64,000 nucleotides of DNA from positions 102,044 through 166,043 of the forward strand of contig CATXXC010000002.1 in NCBI GenBank assembly GCA_958403385.1, given 5' to 3'. A program made the position numbers and the translations under genes. The notes under the pieces are model-generated. The model was not told the DNA's origin. It was given only the letters and a program-made list of their open reading frames with translations, and did not search any database. The stretch comes from an uncultured Collinsella sp. (GTDB taxonomy: Bacteria; Actinomycetota; Coriobacteriia; Coriobacteriales; Coriobacteriaceae). Position 1 is the stretch's first letter, and each line of letters starts with the position of its first letter. Below are positions 37,100-46,026 of the stretch, piece after piece.

Positions 37100-37137
37100 T
37101 TTGGTCAGTGTTTGGTCAGCGTTTGGTTGGGTTTTGG
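37100..37137. repeat. Short degenerate tandem TTTGGTCAG repeats
   Basis: Between pncC and recA, TTTGGTCAG-type units recur with an 11-nt spacing and decay into TTTGGTTGG and TTTTGG. Nothing else is seen in this gap apart from the recA control region. Confidence 0.4.
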
Positions 37138-37169
37138 AAAGGTCGGCTGCATATGATTTATCTGAACGG

Positions 37170-37198
37170 TTGACCACGAACAGCCGTTCGTTTATTAT
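37170..37198 (+). promoter_or_regulatory. recA promoter with LexA box in the spacer
   Basis: TTGACC (37170-37175) and TATTAT (37193-37198) are separated by 17 bp. Inside the spacer is CGAAC-AGCC-GTTCG (37177-37190), a perfect match to the actinobacterial/Gram-positive LexA operator. Bound LexA would cover the RNA polymerase site, so recA should be induced by DNA damage. Confidence 0.9.
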
Positions 37199-37228
37199 CG
37201 ATGCAGGTTGTTAAGAGGAGGGCTATTC

Positions 37229-38374
37229 ATGGCCAAGAATTCAGGTCCCGTACGTACCGTTCATGCTCGCACGACGGGTAAAGAGCGCGATGAGATGATC
37301 GCCACCACCAAGGCCGAGATCGAGAAGAAATTCGGCCAGGGTTCCATCATGAGGTACGGCGACGGTGGTCCCGAGCTCGAGGTCGAGGCCATTCCCACGG
37401 GCGCTCTGGCCCTCGATGCCGCTCTGGGCATCGGCGGCGTGCCGCGCGGCCGTATTGTTGAGATTTACGGCCCCGAGTCCTCCGGTAAGACAACGCTTTC
37501 GCTCGAGATTTTGGCAGAGGCCCAGGCTATGGGCGGCGTTGTGGCGTTTATTGATGCCGAGCACGCGCTCGATCCCACGTATGCCGCGCGTATCGGCGTG
37601 GACATCGATGAGGTCCTCATTTCCCAGCCCGATACGGGCGAGCAGGCGCTCGAGATCGTCGACATGCTCGTGCGCTCTGGCGCCATCGACGCCATCGTTG
37701 TCGACTCTGTCGCCGCTTTGACTCCGCGTGCCGAGATCGAGGGCGAGATCGGTGATACTACGGTCGGCCTTCAAGCCCGTCTGATGAGCCAGGCGCTCCG
37801 TAAGCTCGCCGGCTCGCTCGCCAAATCTAAAACGACCTGCATCTTCATTAACCAGCTGCGCGAGAAGATCGGCGTCATGTTCGGCAACCCCGAGACTACG
37901 ACGGGCGGCCGCGCCCTCAAGTTCTTCTCTTCGGTGCGCATCGATATTCGCCGCATCGACAGCATCAAGCTCAAGGACGAGGTTATCGGCAATCGCGTGC
38001 GTGCCAAGGTCGTCAAGAACAAGGTGGCCGCTCCGTTCCGCTCGGCCGAGTTTGACATCATGTACGGCACGGGCATCTCTAAGGAGGGCTCGATTCTGGA
38101 CATGGCCGTCGAGTGCGGTATCTGCAAAAAGATGGGTTCTTGGTTTGCTTACGGTGAGGACAAGCTCGGTAATGGTCGCGAGGCCGCTAAGGCCTTCCTG
38201 CGCGAGCACCCCGATTGTGCTGACGAGATCGAGCATAAGGTTCGCCTCGCCTGCGGCCTTGAATTCGATGACGATGCTCCGTCCGAGGTCGAGCTGACCG
38301 ATCAGCCCGAAACTGAGGAGTTCGATGAGCTTTACGCCATCGATGGCTCCGCGATGCTCGATGACGACGAGTAG
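37229..38374 (+). CDS. recA: Recombinase RecA
   Basis: ATP-dependent strand-exchange protein and SOS co-protease. The 381-residue protein has the Walker A motif GPESSGKTT at about 81-89, FIDAEHALDP, VVDSVAALTP and the DNA-binding loop region containing FINQLREKIGVMFGNPETTT. The acidic C-terminus (DELYAIDGSAMLDDDE) is typical. ATG 37229 follows AGAGGAGG. An upstream LexA box makes SOS induction likely. recX follows 11 nt later. Confidence 0.97.
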   Translation: MAKNSGPVRTVHARTTGKERDEMIATTKAEIEKKFGQGSIMRYGDGGPELEVEAIPTGALALDAALGIGGVPRGRIVEIYGPESSGKTTLSLEILAEAQAMGGVVAFIDAEHALDPTYAARIGVDIDEVLISQPDTGEQALEIVDMLVRSGAIDAIVVDSVAALTPRAEIEGEIGDTTVGLQARLMSQALRKLAGSLAKSKTTCIFINQLREKIGVMFGNPETTTGGRALKFFSSVRIDIRRIDSIKLKDEVIGNRVRAKVVKNKVAAPFRSAEFDIMYGTGISKEGSILDMAVECGICKKMGSWFAYGEDKLGNGREAAKAFLREHPDCADEIEHKVRLACGLEFDDDAPSEVELTDQPETEEFDELYAIDGSAMLDDDE

Positions 38375-38385
38375 CGGTTGCCCTC

Positions 38386-39078
38386 ATGTCGTATACGGTG
38401 ACCGAGGCCACGGTCGTCTTCCCCGATAAGAAGGCGACCTCCTCGTTCTCGAGTGGGTATGCATCAAAAAAGCCTTGTGCACATATCGACTGCGAGCTCG
38501 AGGGTGGTTTTGAACGATCCATCTGGATTCCTGTTCGTGTTGCGCGCCTGTTTCTTAAAAATCGCCCCGAACTTCCCTGCGATTGGGATGAGTTTCGCGA
38601 GGCGGTACAGCTCATTGAGCGTAAATGCGCGCTTACCATGGTGACTGAGATGCTGTCGCGCCGCGACCATGCCACGGGCGAAATCCGTGACAAGCTCGCT
38701 CGTTACGGATTTCGCCAACCCGCAATTGATTTCGCCGTCCAGCGTGCCACTGAGTTTCGCTTTTTAGATGAGAACCGCTTTTGTTCGTACTTTATCGAGG
38801 AGCGCAAACGACGTGGCTGGGGACAGCGCAAGATTGAGACCGAGCTCAAGCGCCGCCATGTCGTGCTCGATGATATCCCCGGCTATCCCGAGGATTATTT
38901 TGCCGTGGAGGACGACTTGGCTCGCGCATCGGCTTTACTCGCGAAGCGTCGTGTTCCCGAGACACGTGGATTCGAAAAGCTCGTCCGGTTTTTGATGGGT
39001 AAGGGCTTTTCGTACCACATCGCCGCCGATGCCGTTAAGGCGCGTCTCGATGCCGAACATGAGGAATGTGCAGTTTAG
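38386..39078 (+). CDS. recX: Regulatory protein RecX
   Basis: RecX-family modulator that usually inhibits RecA filaments; placement right after recA supports this. The 230-residue protein has the three-helix repeats of RecX: LSRRDHATGEIRDKLARYGF, FLDENRFCSYFIEERKRRGWGQ and GFEKLVRFLMGKGFSYHIAAD. It carries an N-terminal extension of about 70 residues that is not typical of short RecX proteins. Probably co-transcribed with recA. Confidence 0.85.
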   Translation: MSYTVTEATVVFPDKKATSSFSSGYASKKPCAHIDCELEGGFERSIWIPVRVARLFLKNRPELPCDWDEFREAVQLIERKCALTMVTEMLSRRDHATGEIRDKLARYGFRQPAIDFAVQRATEFRFLDENRFCSYFIEERKRRGWGQRKIETELKRRHVVLDDIPGYPEDYFAVEDDLARASALLAKRRVPETRGFEKLVRFLMGKGFSYHIAADAVKARLDAEHEECAV

Positions 39079-39140
39079 ACACATGTGGTTTGCGTACCCG
39101 CCGTTCACCGCGTTTTAGTCGCCGTACCGGGTCCATTTAT

Positions 39141-39169
39141 TTGACAGTTGTTACGGTTCAACGTACGAT
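39141..39169 (+). promoter_or_regulatory. Promoter for rny
   Basis: A consensus -35 TTGACA (39141-39146) and TACGAT (39164-39169) with a 17-bp spacer lie about 165 nt before rny. TGACAGT at the -35 is repeated inverted as ACTGTCA at 39174-39180, which could be an operator. A small hairpin near 39280-39303 (GAGCCGTTC with GGACGGTTC) lies in the leader. Confidence 0.6.
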
Positions 39170-39335
39170 AAACACTGTCATTTGCTTTGTGATATGTGCT
39201 CATCTTTGATGAGTTTGTTTATATGTTTATCTGTATCCGACCCGCATAAGCTGCGCCCATATTACTCAAATGTCGTGAGCCGTTCGCAAGGACGGTTCGC
39301 TTTGTTGTGTAACGAATCCATAAAAAGGAGTGAGC

Positions 39336-40886
39336 ATGCCTATTATCGCAGCGCTCGTTGGCATCGTTTTGGGTGCCATCGCCGCCATTACCTACATGCG
39401 CACCGCCAAGCAGGGTAGTCTTCACGAGGCCGACGAAAAGATCCAGTCGGCTCACGCACAGGCTGAGTCCCTAATCGGTGATGCAAAGCGTCAGGCCGAG
39501 ACCCTCAAAAAAGAGGCTCTGCTTGAGGCAAAGGAAGAGATCATCAAGAATAAGCAGGCTGCCGAGGCCGAGGACAAGCAGCGTAAGAGCGAGATTCGTA
39601 CGCTCGAGAACCGTGTGATGCAGCGCGAGGAGTCCCTCGATCGCCGCAACGATGCCCTCGACAAGCGTGAACATCAGCTGTCCAGCCAGGCTGGCCAGGT
39701 CGAGAAGCGCTCCCGTGAGCTTGAGGAGCTTTGCGCCAAGCAGACCTCGGAGCTCGAGCGCATCGCCGACCTGACCCGCGAGGATGCTCACAAGGAACTC
39801 CTCGACAAGGTTCGTGGTGAGGTTACCCACGAGGCCGCTACGATCATCCGTGAGTCCGAGCAGCAGGTTCGCGCCGAGTGCCACAAGACCGCTCAGGAGA
39901 TCTTGTCCCTGGCGATTCAGCGCTGCGCCGCCGATCACACTGCTGAGGTCACCGTTACCTCCGTGCATATTCCGTCTGACGACCTGAAGGGTCGCATCAT
40001 CGGCCGCGAGGGTCGCAACATCCGCACCTTCGAGCAGGTTTCCGGCGTCAACCTTGTGATCGACGACACGCCTGAGACCGTCGTGCTTTCGAGCTTCGAT
40101 CCGGTCCGTCGCGAGACCGCCCGCGTCGCCCTTGAGAACCTTATTGCTGACGGCCGCATTCACCCCGCCCGCATCGAGGAGATGTATCACAAGGCCGCCG
40201 ACTTGGTTCAGCAGCGCGTGCGCGAGGCTGGCGAACAGGCTGCCTTCGATACCGGTATCCACGATCTGCATCCCGAGATCGTTAAGACCCTGGGTGCTCT
40301 TCGCTACCGCACCTCGTTTGGTCAGAACGTGCTCCAGCATTCCCTTGAGGTTTCCGACCTGTGCGGCGTGATGGCTTCCGAGCTTGGCCTGGACGTTGTG
40401 ACTGCAAAGCGTGCCGGCCTGCTGCACGACCTTGGCAAGGCTATCGACCATGACGTTGAGGGTCCGCATGCCGTTATCGGCGCCGAGCTCGCCCGTCGCT
40501 ATGGCGAGAAGCCCGTTATCGTTCACGCTATCGAGGCTCACCACGCCGACGTCGACCCCAACACGGTGCTCGATGTTCTGGTCCAGGCTGCCGATGCCGT
40601 TTCTGCCTCTCGCCCCGGTGCCCGTCGCGAATCGGCCGAGAACTACATCAAGCGTCTTGAGAAGCTCGAGGAGATCGCCAATTCCCATGACGGCGTCGAG
40701 CGTACCTATGCCATGCAGGCTGGTCGCGAGGTCCACGTCATGGTTCAGCCGGACAAGATTTCCGATGCTCAGTCCACGGTCTTGGCTCATGACATCGCCC
40801 ATCAGATCGAGGAAGAGATGGAGTATCCCGGTCAGGTGCGCGTCGTCGTGATTCGCGAGAGCCGCGCTGTCGATATCGCTAAATAA
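39336..40886 (+). CDS. rny: Ribonuclease Y
   Basis: Membrane-bound endoribonuclease that starts mRNA decay. The 516-residue protein has an N-terminal membrane anchor (about 3-20), a long charged coiled coil (about 30-190), a KH domain (GRIIGREGRNIRTFEQ, about 219-234) and an HD phosphohydrolase domain (LLHDLGKAIDHD, about 363-374, and HHADVDP). ATG 39336 is preferred to GTG 39330, which lies within the AAAGGAG ribosome site itself. The next gene starts 1 nt after the stop. Confidence 0.95.
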   Translation: MPIIAALVGIVLGAIAAITYMRTAKQGSLHEADEKIQSAHAQAESLIGDAKRQAETLKKEALLEAKEEIIKNKQAAEAEDKQRKSEIRTLENRVMQREESLDRRNDALDKREHQLSSQAGQVEKRSRELEELCAKQTSELERIADLTREDAHKELLDKVRGEVTHEAATIIRESEQQVRAECHKTAQEILSLAIQRCAADHTAEVTVTSVHIPSDDLKGRIIGREGRNIRTFEQVSGVNLVIDDTPETVVLSSFDPVRRETARVALENLIADGRIHPARIEEMYHKAADLVQQRVREAGEQAAFDTGIHDLHPEIVKTLGALRYRTSFGQNVLQHSLEVSDLCGVMASELGLDVVTAKRAGLLHDLGKAIDHDVEGPHAVIGAELARRYGEKPVIVHAIEAHHADVDPNTVLDVLVQAADAVSASRPGARRESAENYIKRLEKLEEIANSHDGVERTYAMQAGREVHVMVQPDKISDAQSTVLAHDIAHQIEEEMEYPGQVRVVVIRESRAVDIAK

Positions 40887-40887
40887 C

Positions 40888-41973
40888 ATGAACGACGCGA
40901 ACGAGCTCATCTCATTTATCGCGTCGATGTCGGGGGAGGGCAACCTTCGCGTCGAGGAGAACCTTGGCGAGGGGTATGTCCGCCTCCGCGTTTCGGAAGC
41001 TGAACGGCGCCAGGCAAAGCACGACATTCAGCATGTCGAGGATATTGTCATCGAAATGCTGCGCAACGCTCGTGATGCCGGCGCCGACAAGGTCTATCTC
41101 GCTACGACCAAGGAAGATGGTGTCCGTACGCTCGTCTTTCTGGATAACGGCTCGGGTGTGCCGCAGGATATGCAGGAGCGCATCTTCGATGCCCGCGTTA
41201 CTTCCAAGCTTGAGAGCATGAAGATGGACCGTTGGGGTGTTCACGGTCGAGGCATGGCATTGTTCTCGATTAAGCAGAACGCCGACGAGGCGCGCGTTGT
41301 CGCGTCTGATGTTGACCTTGGCTCGGTCTTTAAGGTGAGCGTCGCTACCGACCGCCTTGGCGAGCGCGCCGATCAGTCCAGCTGGCCTCAGGCCGTGAAG
41401 GATGAGGACGGTCACTATGTCTGCGCCCGTGGCCCTCACAACATCATTCGCGCCGCCTGTGAGTTTGCCCTCGAGGAGCTGCGCGCCTGTGATGTCTATT
41501 TGGGGTCTCCGTCCGAGATTGCCGCGACGTTGCATGCGCAGGCCTCCAGCCGTCTCGATGCTTCTCGTCTTTTGTTTATCGATGACGAAGCCGAGCTTCC
41601 CGTGGTGGATCGTCTGGGTCTTGCTTCGGATGCGGAAGACTTTATCCGTATCTGTTCGGGTTTGGGCCTTGAGATGTCCGAGCGTACGGCGCATCGTATC
41701 TTGGCGGGCCAGATTAAGCCCGTTCGCGGTGTGACCGCACGTCTGCTACGCGAGCGCGATTCGTCCTCACATGCGTCTGCTCCGGTTGATCTCGCCAAAG
41801 ATCGTCGCGGGCTGCGTATCGCCAAGGACGACATGGCGCAGTTCTCGCGAGCCGTCGAGCGCGACTTTAACGATCTTGCATCGCGGTACTATCTCAACCT
41901 TTGCGGCGACCCCAAGATTCGTGTTTCGCGTGATCGTATTACCGTGACGTTCGATCTTGCCAAAGAGGAATAG
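40888..41973 (+). CDS. GHKL-fold ATP-binding protein downstream of rny
   Basis: A 361-residue protein with a histidine-kinase/Hsp90/MutL-like ATPase fold. The N-box is IVIEMLRNARDAGADK (about 53-68), the G1 box FLDNGSGVP (about 85-93) and the G2 box RWGVHGRGMALFSI (about 115-128). No phosphoacceptor histidine, sensor or membrane domain is visible, so it is not an ordinary sensor kinase. The C-terminal half is not recognised. It starts 1 nt after rny and precedes spoVS, so it is probably co-expressed with RNase Y. Function unknown; MutL/GyrB-like conformational ATPase activity is possible. Confidence 0.75.
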   Translation: MNDANELISFIASMSGEGNLRVEENLGEGYVRLRVSEAERRQAKHDIQHVEDIVIEMLRNARDAGADKVYLATTKEDGVRTLVFLDNGSGVPQDMQERIFDARVTSKLESMKMDRWGVHGRGMALFSIKQNADEARVVASDVDLGSVFKVSVATDRLGERADQSSWPQAVKDEDGHYVCARGPHNIIRAACEFALEELRACDVYLGSPSEIAATLHAQASSRLDASRLLFIDDEAELPVVDRLGLASDAEDFIRICSGLGLEMSERTAHRILAGQIKPVRGVTARLLRERDSSSHASAPVDLAKDRRGLRIAKDDMAQFSRAVERDFNDLASRYYLNLCGDPKIRVSRDRITVTFDLAKEE

Positions 41974-42047
41974 CATCTTTACCGAGTCCGTTCGGTACGA
42001 TACAGTTATTGCAGTTAAAACGTACTTTTAAACGCAGGAGTTTCTTC

Positions 42048-42365
42048 ATGGATTGCCTGAAGGTATCAAGCAAATCATCGCCCGCGTCCGTTGCCGGCGC
42101 CATTGCCGGCATGGTCAAAGATGGTGTTCCCGTCAATATTCAGTGTGTCGGCGCGGGCGCCGTCAACCAGGCCATTAAGGCTGTGGCCATTGCACGCGGA
42201 TTTTTGATTCCGACCGGGTTTGATATTTCCTGCGCGCCGGTGTTCTCCGACATCCTCATCAACGGGGAGTCGCGCACGGCCATCCGTCTTTCTATTTACG
42301 TTCATCAGATTAATCGAGCTGCTATGGATAACGTTGTGATGGACGACGTTAAGCCTGTGGCATAG
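42048..42365 (+). CDS. spoVS: Stage V sporulation protein S-like (SpoVS/Alba-like)
   Basis: Small protein of 105 residues with the conserved SpoVS pattern: LKVSSKSSPASVAGAIAGMV near the start, then IQCVGAGAVNQAIKAVAIAR and the C-terminal IRLSIYVHQIN. SpoVS acts in sporulation in Bacillus but is present in many non-spore-formers and has an Alba-like nucleic-acid-binding fold. The ATG follows GCAGGAG. GGTACGAT at 41994-42001 upstream may be its own -10. The rny-(ATPase)-spoVS-miaB order resembles the rny-ymdB-spoVS and miaB region of Firmicutes. Confidence 0.9.
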   Translation: MDCLKVSSKSSPASVAGAIAGMVKDGVPVNIQCVGAGAVNQAIKAVAIARGFLIPTGFDISCAPVFSDILINGESRTAIRLSIYVHQINRAAMDNVVMDDVKPVA

Positions 42366-42428
42366 AGTTTTTACTCTTTGCCCGCCCTCTTTGATTCCGC
42401 CTATTCCACCTCGTTAGGACTTATACAC

Positions 42429-43799
42429 ATGGACCAGGGTTCCGTACGCGATATTCTTGCCGGTAAAACCTACTTCATCCGCACCTTTGGCTGCCAGATG
42501 AATCAGCACGACTCCGAGCGCGTGAGTGGCCTGCTCGACTCGTATGGCTGCCTTATGGCGCTCGATCCGGAGCATGCTGACATTGTCGTGTTCATGACGT
42601 GCTGCGTTCGAGAGGCCGCTGACACCCGTCTGTACGGTCAGTGCAACTCTTGTAAGAGCCTCCCGCCTTCGCCCTCGGGCAAGCGCGTGGTCGCCGTGGG
42701 CGGCTGCATCGCGCAGCGCGACGGCGAGGGCCTGCTCACGAATGTCGATAACGTCAATGTCATCTTTGGTACGCATTCTATCGCGCATGTTGCCGAGCTC
42801 ATTGCCGAGGCATTCTTGGACGGCAAGCGTCATATTCGCACCAACGAGCACGAGGACACGGATGCTATGAGCATGCCGTGGCATCGTGAGACCCAGTATC
42901 ACGCCTGGGTCCCCATTATGACGGGCTGTAATAACTTCTGCACTTATTGCATCGTGCCGTATGTGCGCGGTCGCGAAAAGAGTCGCCCTTTCGAGGAGAT
43001 TGTCGACGAGGTGACCGGTCTAGTACGCCAGGGCGTGCGTGAGATTACGCTTCTGGGTCAAAACGTCAACTCCTATGGTCGCGACCTGTTTGGCAAGCCG
43101 CGCTTTGCCGACCTGCTGCGCGCCGTGGGCGATACGGGTGTAGAGCGTATTTTCTTTACTTCCTCGCACCCCAAAGACCTGCTGCCCGAGACCATCGACG
43201 CTATGGCCGAGACGCCTGCCGTCATGCCGCAACTGCACCTGGCAGTTCAGTCGGGCTCGACGCGCATCCTTAAAGAGATGAACCGTCGCTATACGCGCGA
43301 GGATTATCTGGGGCTTGTCGATCGCATCCGCAATCGCATGCCCGATATCGCGCTTTCGACCGATATCATCGTGGGCTTCCCCGGCGAGACCGAGGAAGAC
43401 TTTGAGCAGACGTTCTCGCTTGCCGAGACGGTCCGTTATGCTCAGGCCTATACGTTTATCTACTCCAAGCGCGCCGGTACTCCGGCCGCCGAGATTGACG
43501 ATCCCACGCCGCATGAGGTGATTCTTGAGCGCTTCAACCGTCTGGTGGAGGTTATCGAGACCACAGCGCACGAGTATAACCAGGGTGAGCTCCACACCGT
43601 TGTGCCGGCGCTTATTGAGGGTACGAGCAAAAAGAATGACGCGATGCTGCTGGGCAAGAGTCCTAAGAATCAGACTGTTCATGCACCGATTCCCGAGGGC
43701 TACAGCATCGATCAGTTGATTGGCAAGATTGTCGATGTTGACGTCGACGTTGCCAAGACGTGGTATCTGTCCGGATCCGTTGTGGGCGAGCCGCGCTAA
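42429..43799 (+). CDS. miaB: tRNA-2-methylthio-N6-dimethylallyladenosine synthase MiaB
   Basis: Radical SAM enzyme adding a methylthio group to i6A37 of tRNA, the step after MiaA. The 456-residue protein has RTFGCQMNQHDSERVSGLL at the N-terminus, cluster cysteines in MTCCVREAAD and VGGCIAQRDG, the radical SAM motif CNNFCTYC at about 167-174 followed by IVPYVRGREKSR, and a C-terminal TRAM domain. ATG 42429 gives the conserved N-terminus; its ribosome site (TTAGGA) is weak. The stop overlaps the miaA start. Confidence 0.93.
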   Translation: MDQGSVRDILAGKTYFIRTFGCQMNQHDSERVSGLLDSYGCLMALDPEHADIVVFMTCCVREAADTRLYGQCNSCKSLPPSPSGKRVVAVGGCIAQRDGEGLLTNVDNVNVIFGTHSIAHVAELIAEAFLDGKRHIRTNEHEDTDAMSMPWHRETQYHAWVPIMTGCNNFCTYCIVPYVRGREKSRPFEEIVDEVTGLVRQGVREITLLGQNVNSYGRDLFGKPRFADLLRAVGDTGVERIFFTSSHPKDLLPETIDAMAETPAVMPQLHLAVQSGSTRILKEMNRRYTREDYLGLVDRIRNRMPDIALSTDIIVGFPGETEEDFEQTFSLAETVRYAQAYTFIYSKRAGTPAAEIDDPTPHEVILERFNRLVEVIETTAHEYNQGELHTVVPALIEGTSKKNDAMLLGKSPKNQTVHAPIPEGYSIDQLIGKIVDVDVDVAKTWYLSGSVVGEPR

Positions 43800-44737
43800 T
43801 GATTTCTTCCGGGGCAGGTCTTTCCGCCGTTGCGATTGTCGGTCCGACTGCGGTTGGCAAAAGTGATGTCGCAGATCGTTTGGCGTCTCGCCTTTCGTCC
43901 GAAGTGCTGTCGTGTGACGCGATGCAAATATATAGAGGCATGGATATCGGCACTGCCAAGATGGCACCCGAGGAATGCACGGCGCCTCTACGCCTGGTCG
44001 ATATTGTTGAACCGGGCGTTGCATATTCTGCAGCGTTGTATCAGGCAGACGCTCGTGTACATGTTGAGCGCTTGCTGGGCGAGGGCCGCCTACCGGTGTT
44101 TTGCGGGGGCACGGGCTTGTATCTCAAGGCGGCCCTGGATGAGATGGATTTTCCCTCGGGCGAACTTGAGGACGATCGCCGCGCGGGGTATCAGGAGCTT
44201 GCCGAGCGCATTGGCGAGGAAGCGCTACACGCGCTGCTTGCTGAGCGTGACCCCGAGTCCGCTGCGGTCATCCATCCCCATAATGTTCGTCGTGTGATTC
44301 GCGCGCTCGAAATGCACGATGACGGTGTGTCCTACGCGCAGCAAAAGTCGCAGTTTAGTGTTCCGCGCGAGCATTATCACGCTCTGTGGTTTGGATTGAT
44401 GCGTAATCGCGAGGCGCTTTACGAGCGTATTAACCTACGCGTCGATCTGATGTTTGAGCAGGGTCTTATTGATGAGGTTCGCGGTCTTATGGACCAGGGG
44501 CTGAGAGATGCCCTGACTTCGATGCAAGCGATTGGCTATAAAGAGATTATCGATGCCTTTGACGGCGTGATTTCCATGGATGAGGCTCGCGAACTCATCA
44601 AGATGCGTTCGCGTCGCTATGCCAAGCGTCAGCTTTCGTGGTTTAAACGCGATGACCGCATCGTGTGGTTCGACATGGACGAGTTTACGATCGATGAGGT
44701 CGTTGAGGATATCCTTCACCGTATCGAGGCGGCCTAA
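43799..44737 (+). CDS. miaA: tRNA dimethylallyltransferase MiaA
   Basis: Transfers a dimethylallyl group to A37 of tRNAs reading UNN codons, providing the substrate of MiaB. The 312-residue protein has P-loop VGPTAVGKSDVA (about 13-24), SCDAMQIYRGMDIGTAK, FCGGTGLYLKA and the C-terminal SRRYAKRQLSWFKRD. ATG 43799 shares a base with the miaB stop (TAATG), and the hflX ATG overlaps its own stop in the same way, so miaB-miaA-hflX form a tightly coupled unit. Confidence 0.94.
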   Translation: MISSGAGLSAVAIVGPTAVGKSDVADRLASRLSSEVLSCDAMQIYRGMDIGTAKMAPEECTAPLRLVDIVEPGVAYSAALYQADARVHVERLLGEGRLPVFCGGTGLYLKAALDEMDFPSGELEDDRRAGYQELAERIGEEALHALLAERDPESAAVIHPHNVRRVIRALEMHDDGVSYAQQKSQFSVPREHYHALWFGLMRNREALYERINLRVDLMFEQGLIDEVRGLMDQGLRDALTSMQAIGYKEIIDAFDGVISMDEARELIKMRSRRYAKRQLSWFKRDDRIVWFDMDEFTIDEVVEDILHRIEAA

Positions 44738-46026
44738 TGGCTCGATTTCCCCTCGTTCCCACGGCGCCTGAGCCCGAACGTGCCGTTCTTGTCGGAGTTG
44801 AGTGGCGCGATAACGCCTGGCCGCTTGATCGTTCGCTTGACGAGCTTGAGCGCCTGGCCCATACGGCTGGCGCCCAGTGCGTGGCGCGTTTGTCACAACG
44901 TCTGGTTAAGCCGTATCCAAAATCGTTTATCGGCTCCGGAAAGGTTGAGGAGCTTTGCGGGCTCGTACATCGTATGGATGCCGATGTTGTTATCTTCGAC
45001 GACGATTTAACGCCCTCGCAGCAGTCGTATCTTGAGAAAGCCGTGGGCGAACCGGTTAAGATTATCGATCGCACGGCGTTGATTCTCGATATCTTTGGCC
45101 TGCACGCTCAGACCCGTGAGGGCCGCCTGCAGGTGCAGCTAGCCCAATTGCAGTATCTGTTGCCCCGCTTGCGCGGTATGTGGAGCCATCTTGCTAAAGA
45201 GCAGACACGCGGTGGCATTGGCTCGCGCTTTGGCCAGGGCGAAAGCCAGCTCGAGGTTGACCGACGTTTGATTCGCAACAAGATTGCCGCGCTTCGTCGT
45301 GAGCTTAAGCAGGTCGAACAGCGCCGCGATGTCCAGTCAAAGAGTCGTATCGAGTCGCCGGCGTTTCGCGTTGCCCTAGCCGGTTATACCAATGCCGGTA
45401 AGTCGACGTTGCTCAATCGCCTGACCGGGTCCACGGTGCTTTCTCAGGACAAATTGTTCGCCACGCTCGATCCGACGACGCGCTCGTATCGCTTGCCCGG
45501 TGGTCGTGGTATGACCATTACCGATACCGTTGGCTTTATTCAAAAGCTACCGCATGGTCTCGTTGATGCCTTTAAGTCCACGCTGTCTGAGGTCCTTGGT
45601 GCTGACCTGGTCCTTAAAGTTGTGGATGCCTCTGACGAGGACTACGAGCGCCAGCTTGAGGCGGTCGATCGCGTTCTTGACGAGATCGGTGCCGGTGAGC
45701 GTTTGACGCTTACGGTGTTCAATAAAATCGACCTACTCGATAGCGTCGATCGATTGAGTTTCCATCGTCGCTATCCCGAGGCCGTGCTGTTCTCGGCCCA
45801 GACGGGCGAGGGGCTCGACGATCTCGTCGACCGTATTGCTCGTGAGGCAGCTGCCACCGATGTGTTGCTCTCCGCTGATATCCCGTATCGCGAGGGCGCC
45901 CTCATTACGCTGGTGCATGAGCAGGGAACCCTTCTGCATGAGGAATATCTAGAGGACGGCGTTCGCATTGTGGCAAAGATGCCGGCCCGAATCGCGCCGC
46001 GTCTTGAGCGCTATCGTACGGAATAA
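44737..46026 (+). CDS. hflX: Ribosome-associated GTPase HflX
   Basis: GTPase that splits or rescues stalled 70S ribosomes. The 429-residue protein has an N-terminal HflX domain (PSFIGSGKVEEL-type segment; DDDLTPSQQSYLEKA), the linker SRFGQGESQLEVDRRLIR and a G domain with G1 GYTNAGKSTLLN at about 216-227, DTVGFIQKLP as G3 and NKIDLLD as G4. Last gene of the miaB-miaA-hflX run. Its 3' end overlaps the convergent gene at 46011 by 16 nt. Confidence 0.93.
   Translation: MARFPLVPTAPEPERAVLVGVEWRDNAWPLDRSLDELERLAHTAGAQCVARLSQRLVKPYPKSFIGSGKVEELCGLVHRMDADVVIFDDDLTPSQQSYLEKAVGEPVKIIDRTALILDIFGLHAQTREGRLQVQLAQLQYLLPRLRGMWSHLAKEQTRGGIGSRFGQGESQLEVDRRLIRNKIAALRRELKQVEQRRDVQSKSRIESPAFRVALAGYTNAGKSTLLNRLTGSTVLSQDKLFATLDPTTRSYRLPGGRGMTITDTVGFIQKLPHGLVDAFKSTLSEVLGADLVLKVVDASDEDYERQLEAVDRVLDEIGAGERLTLTVFNKIDLLDSVDRLSFHRRYPEAVLFSAQTGEGLDDLVDRIAREAAATDVLLSADIPYREGALITLVHEQGTLLHEEYLEDGVRIVAKMPARIAPRLERYRTE

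Noticed and set aside
37100..37137. Iteron-like origin between pncC and recA
   Set aside because: The TTTGGTCAG repeats are few and degenerate, no DnaA boxes or replication genes are adjacent, and the stretch is probably simple-sequence.
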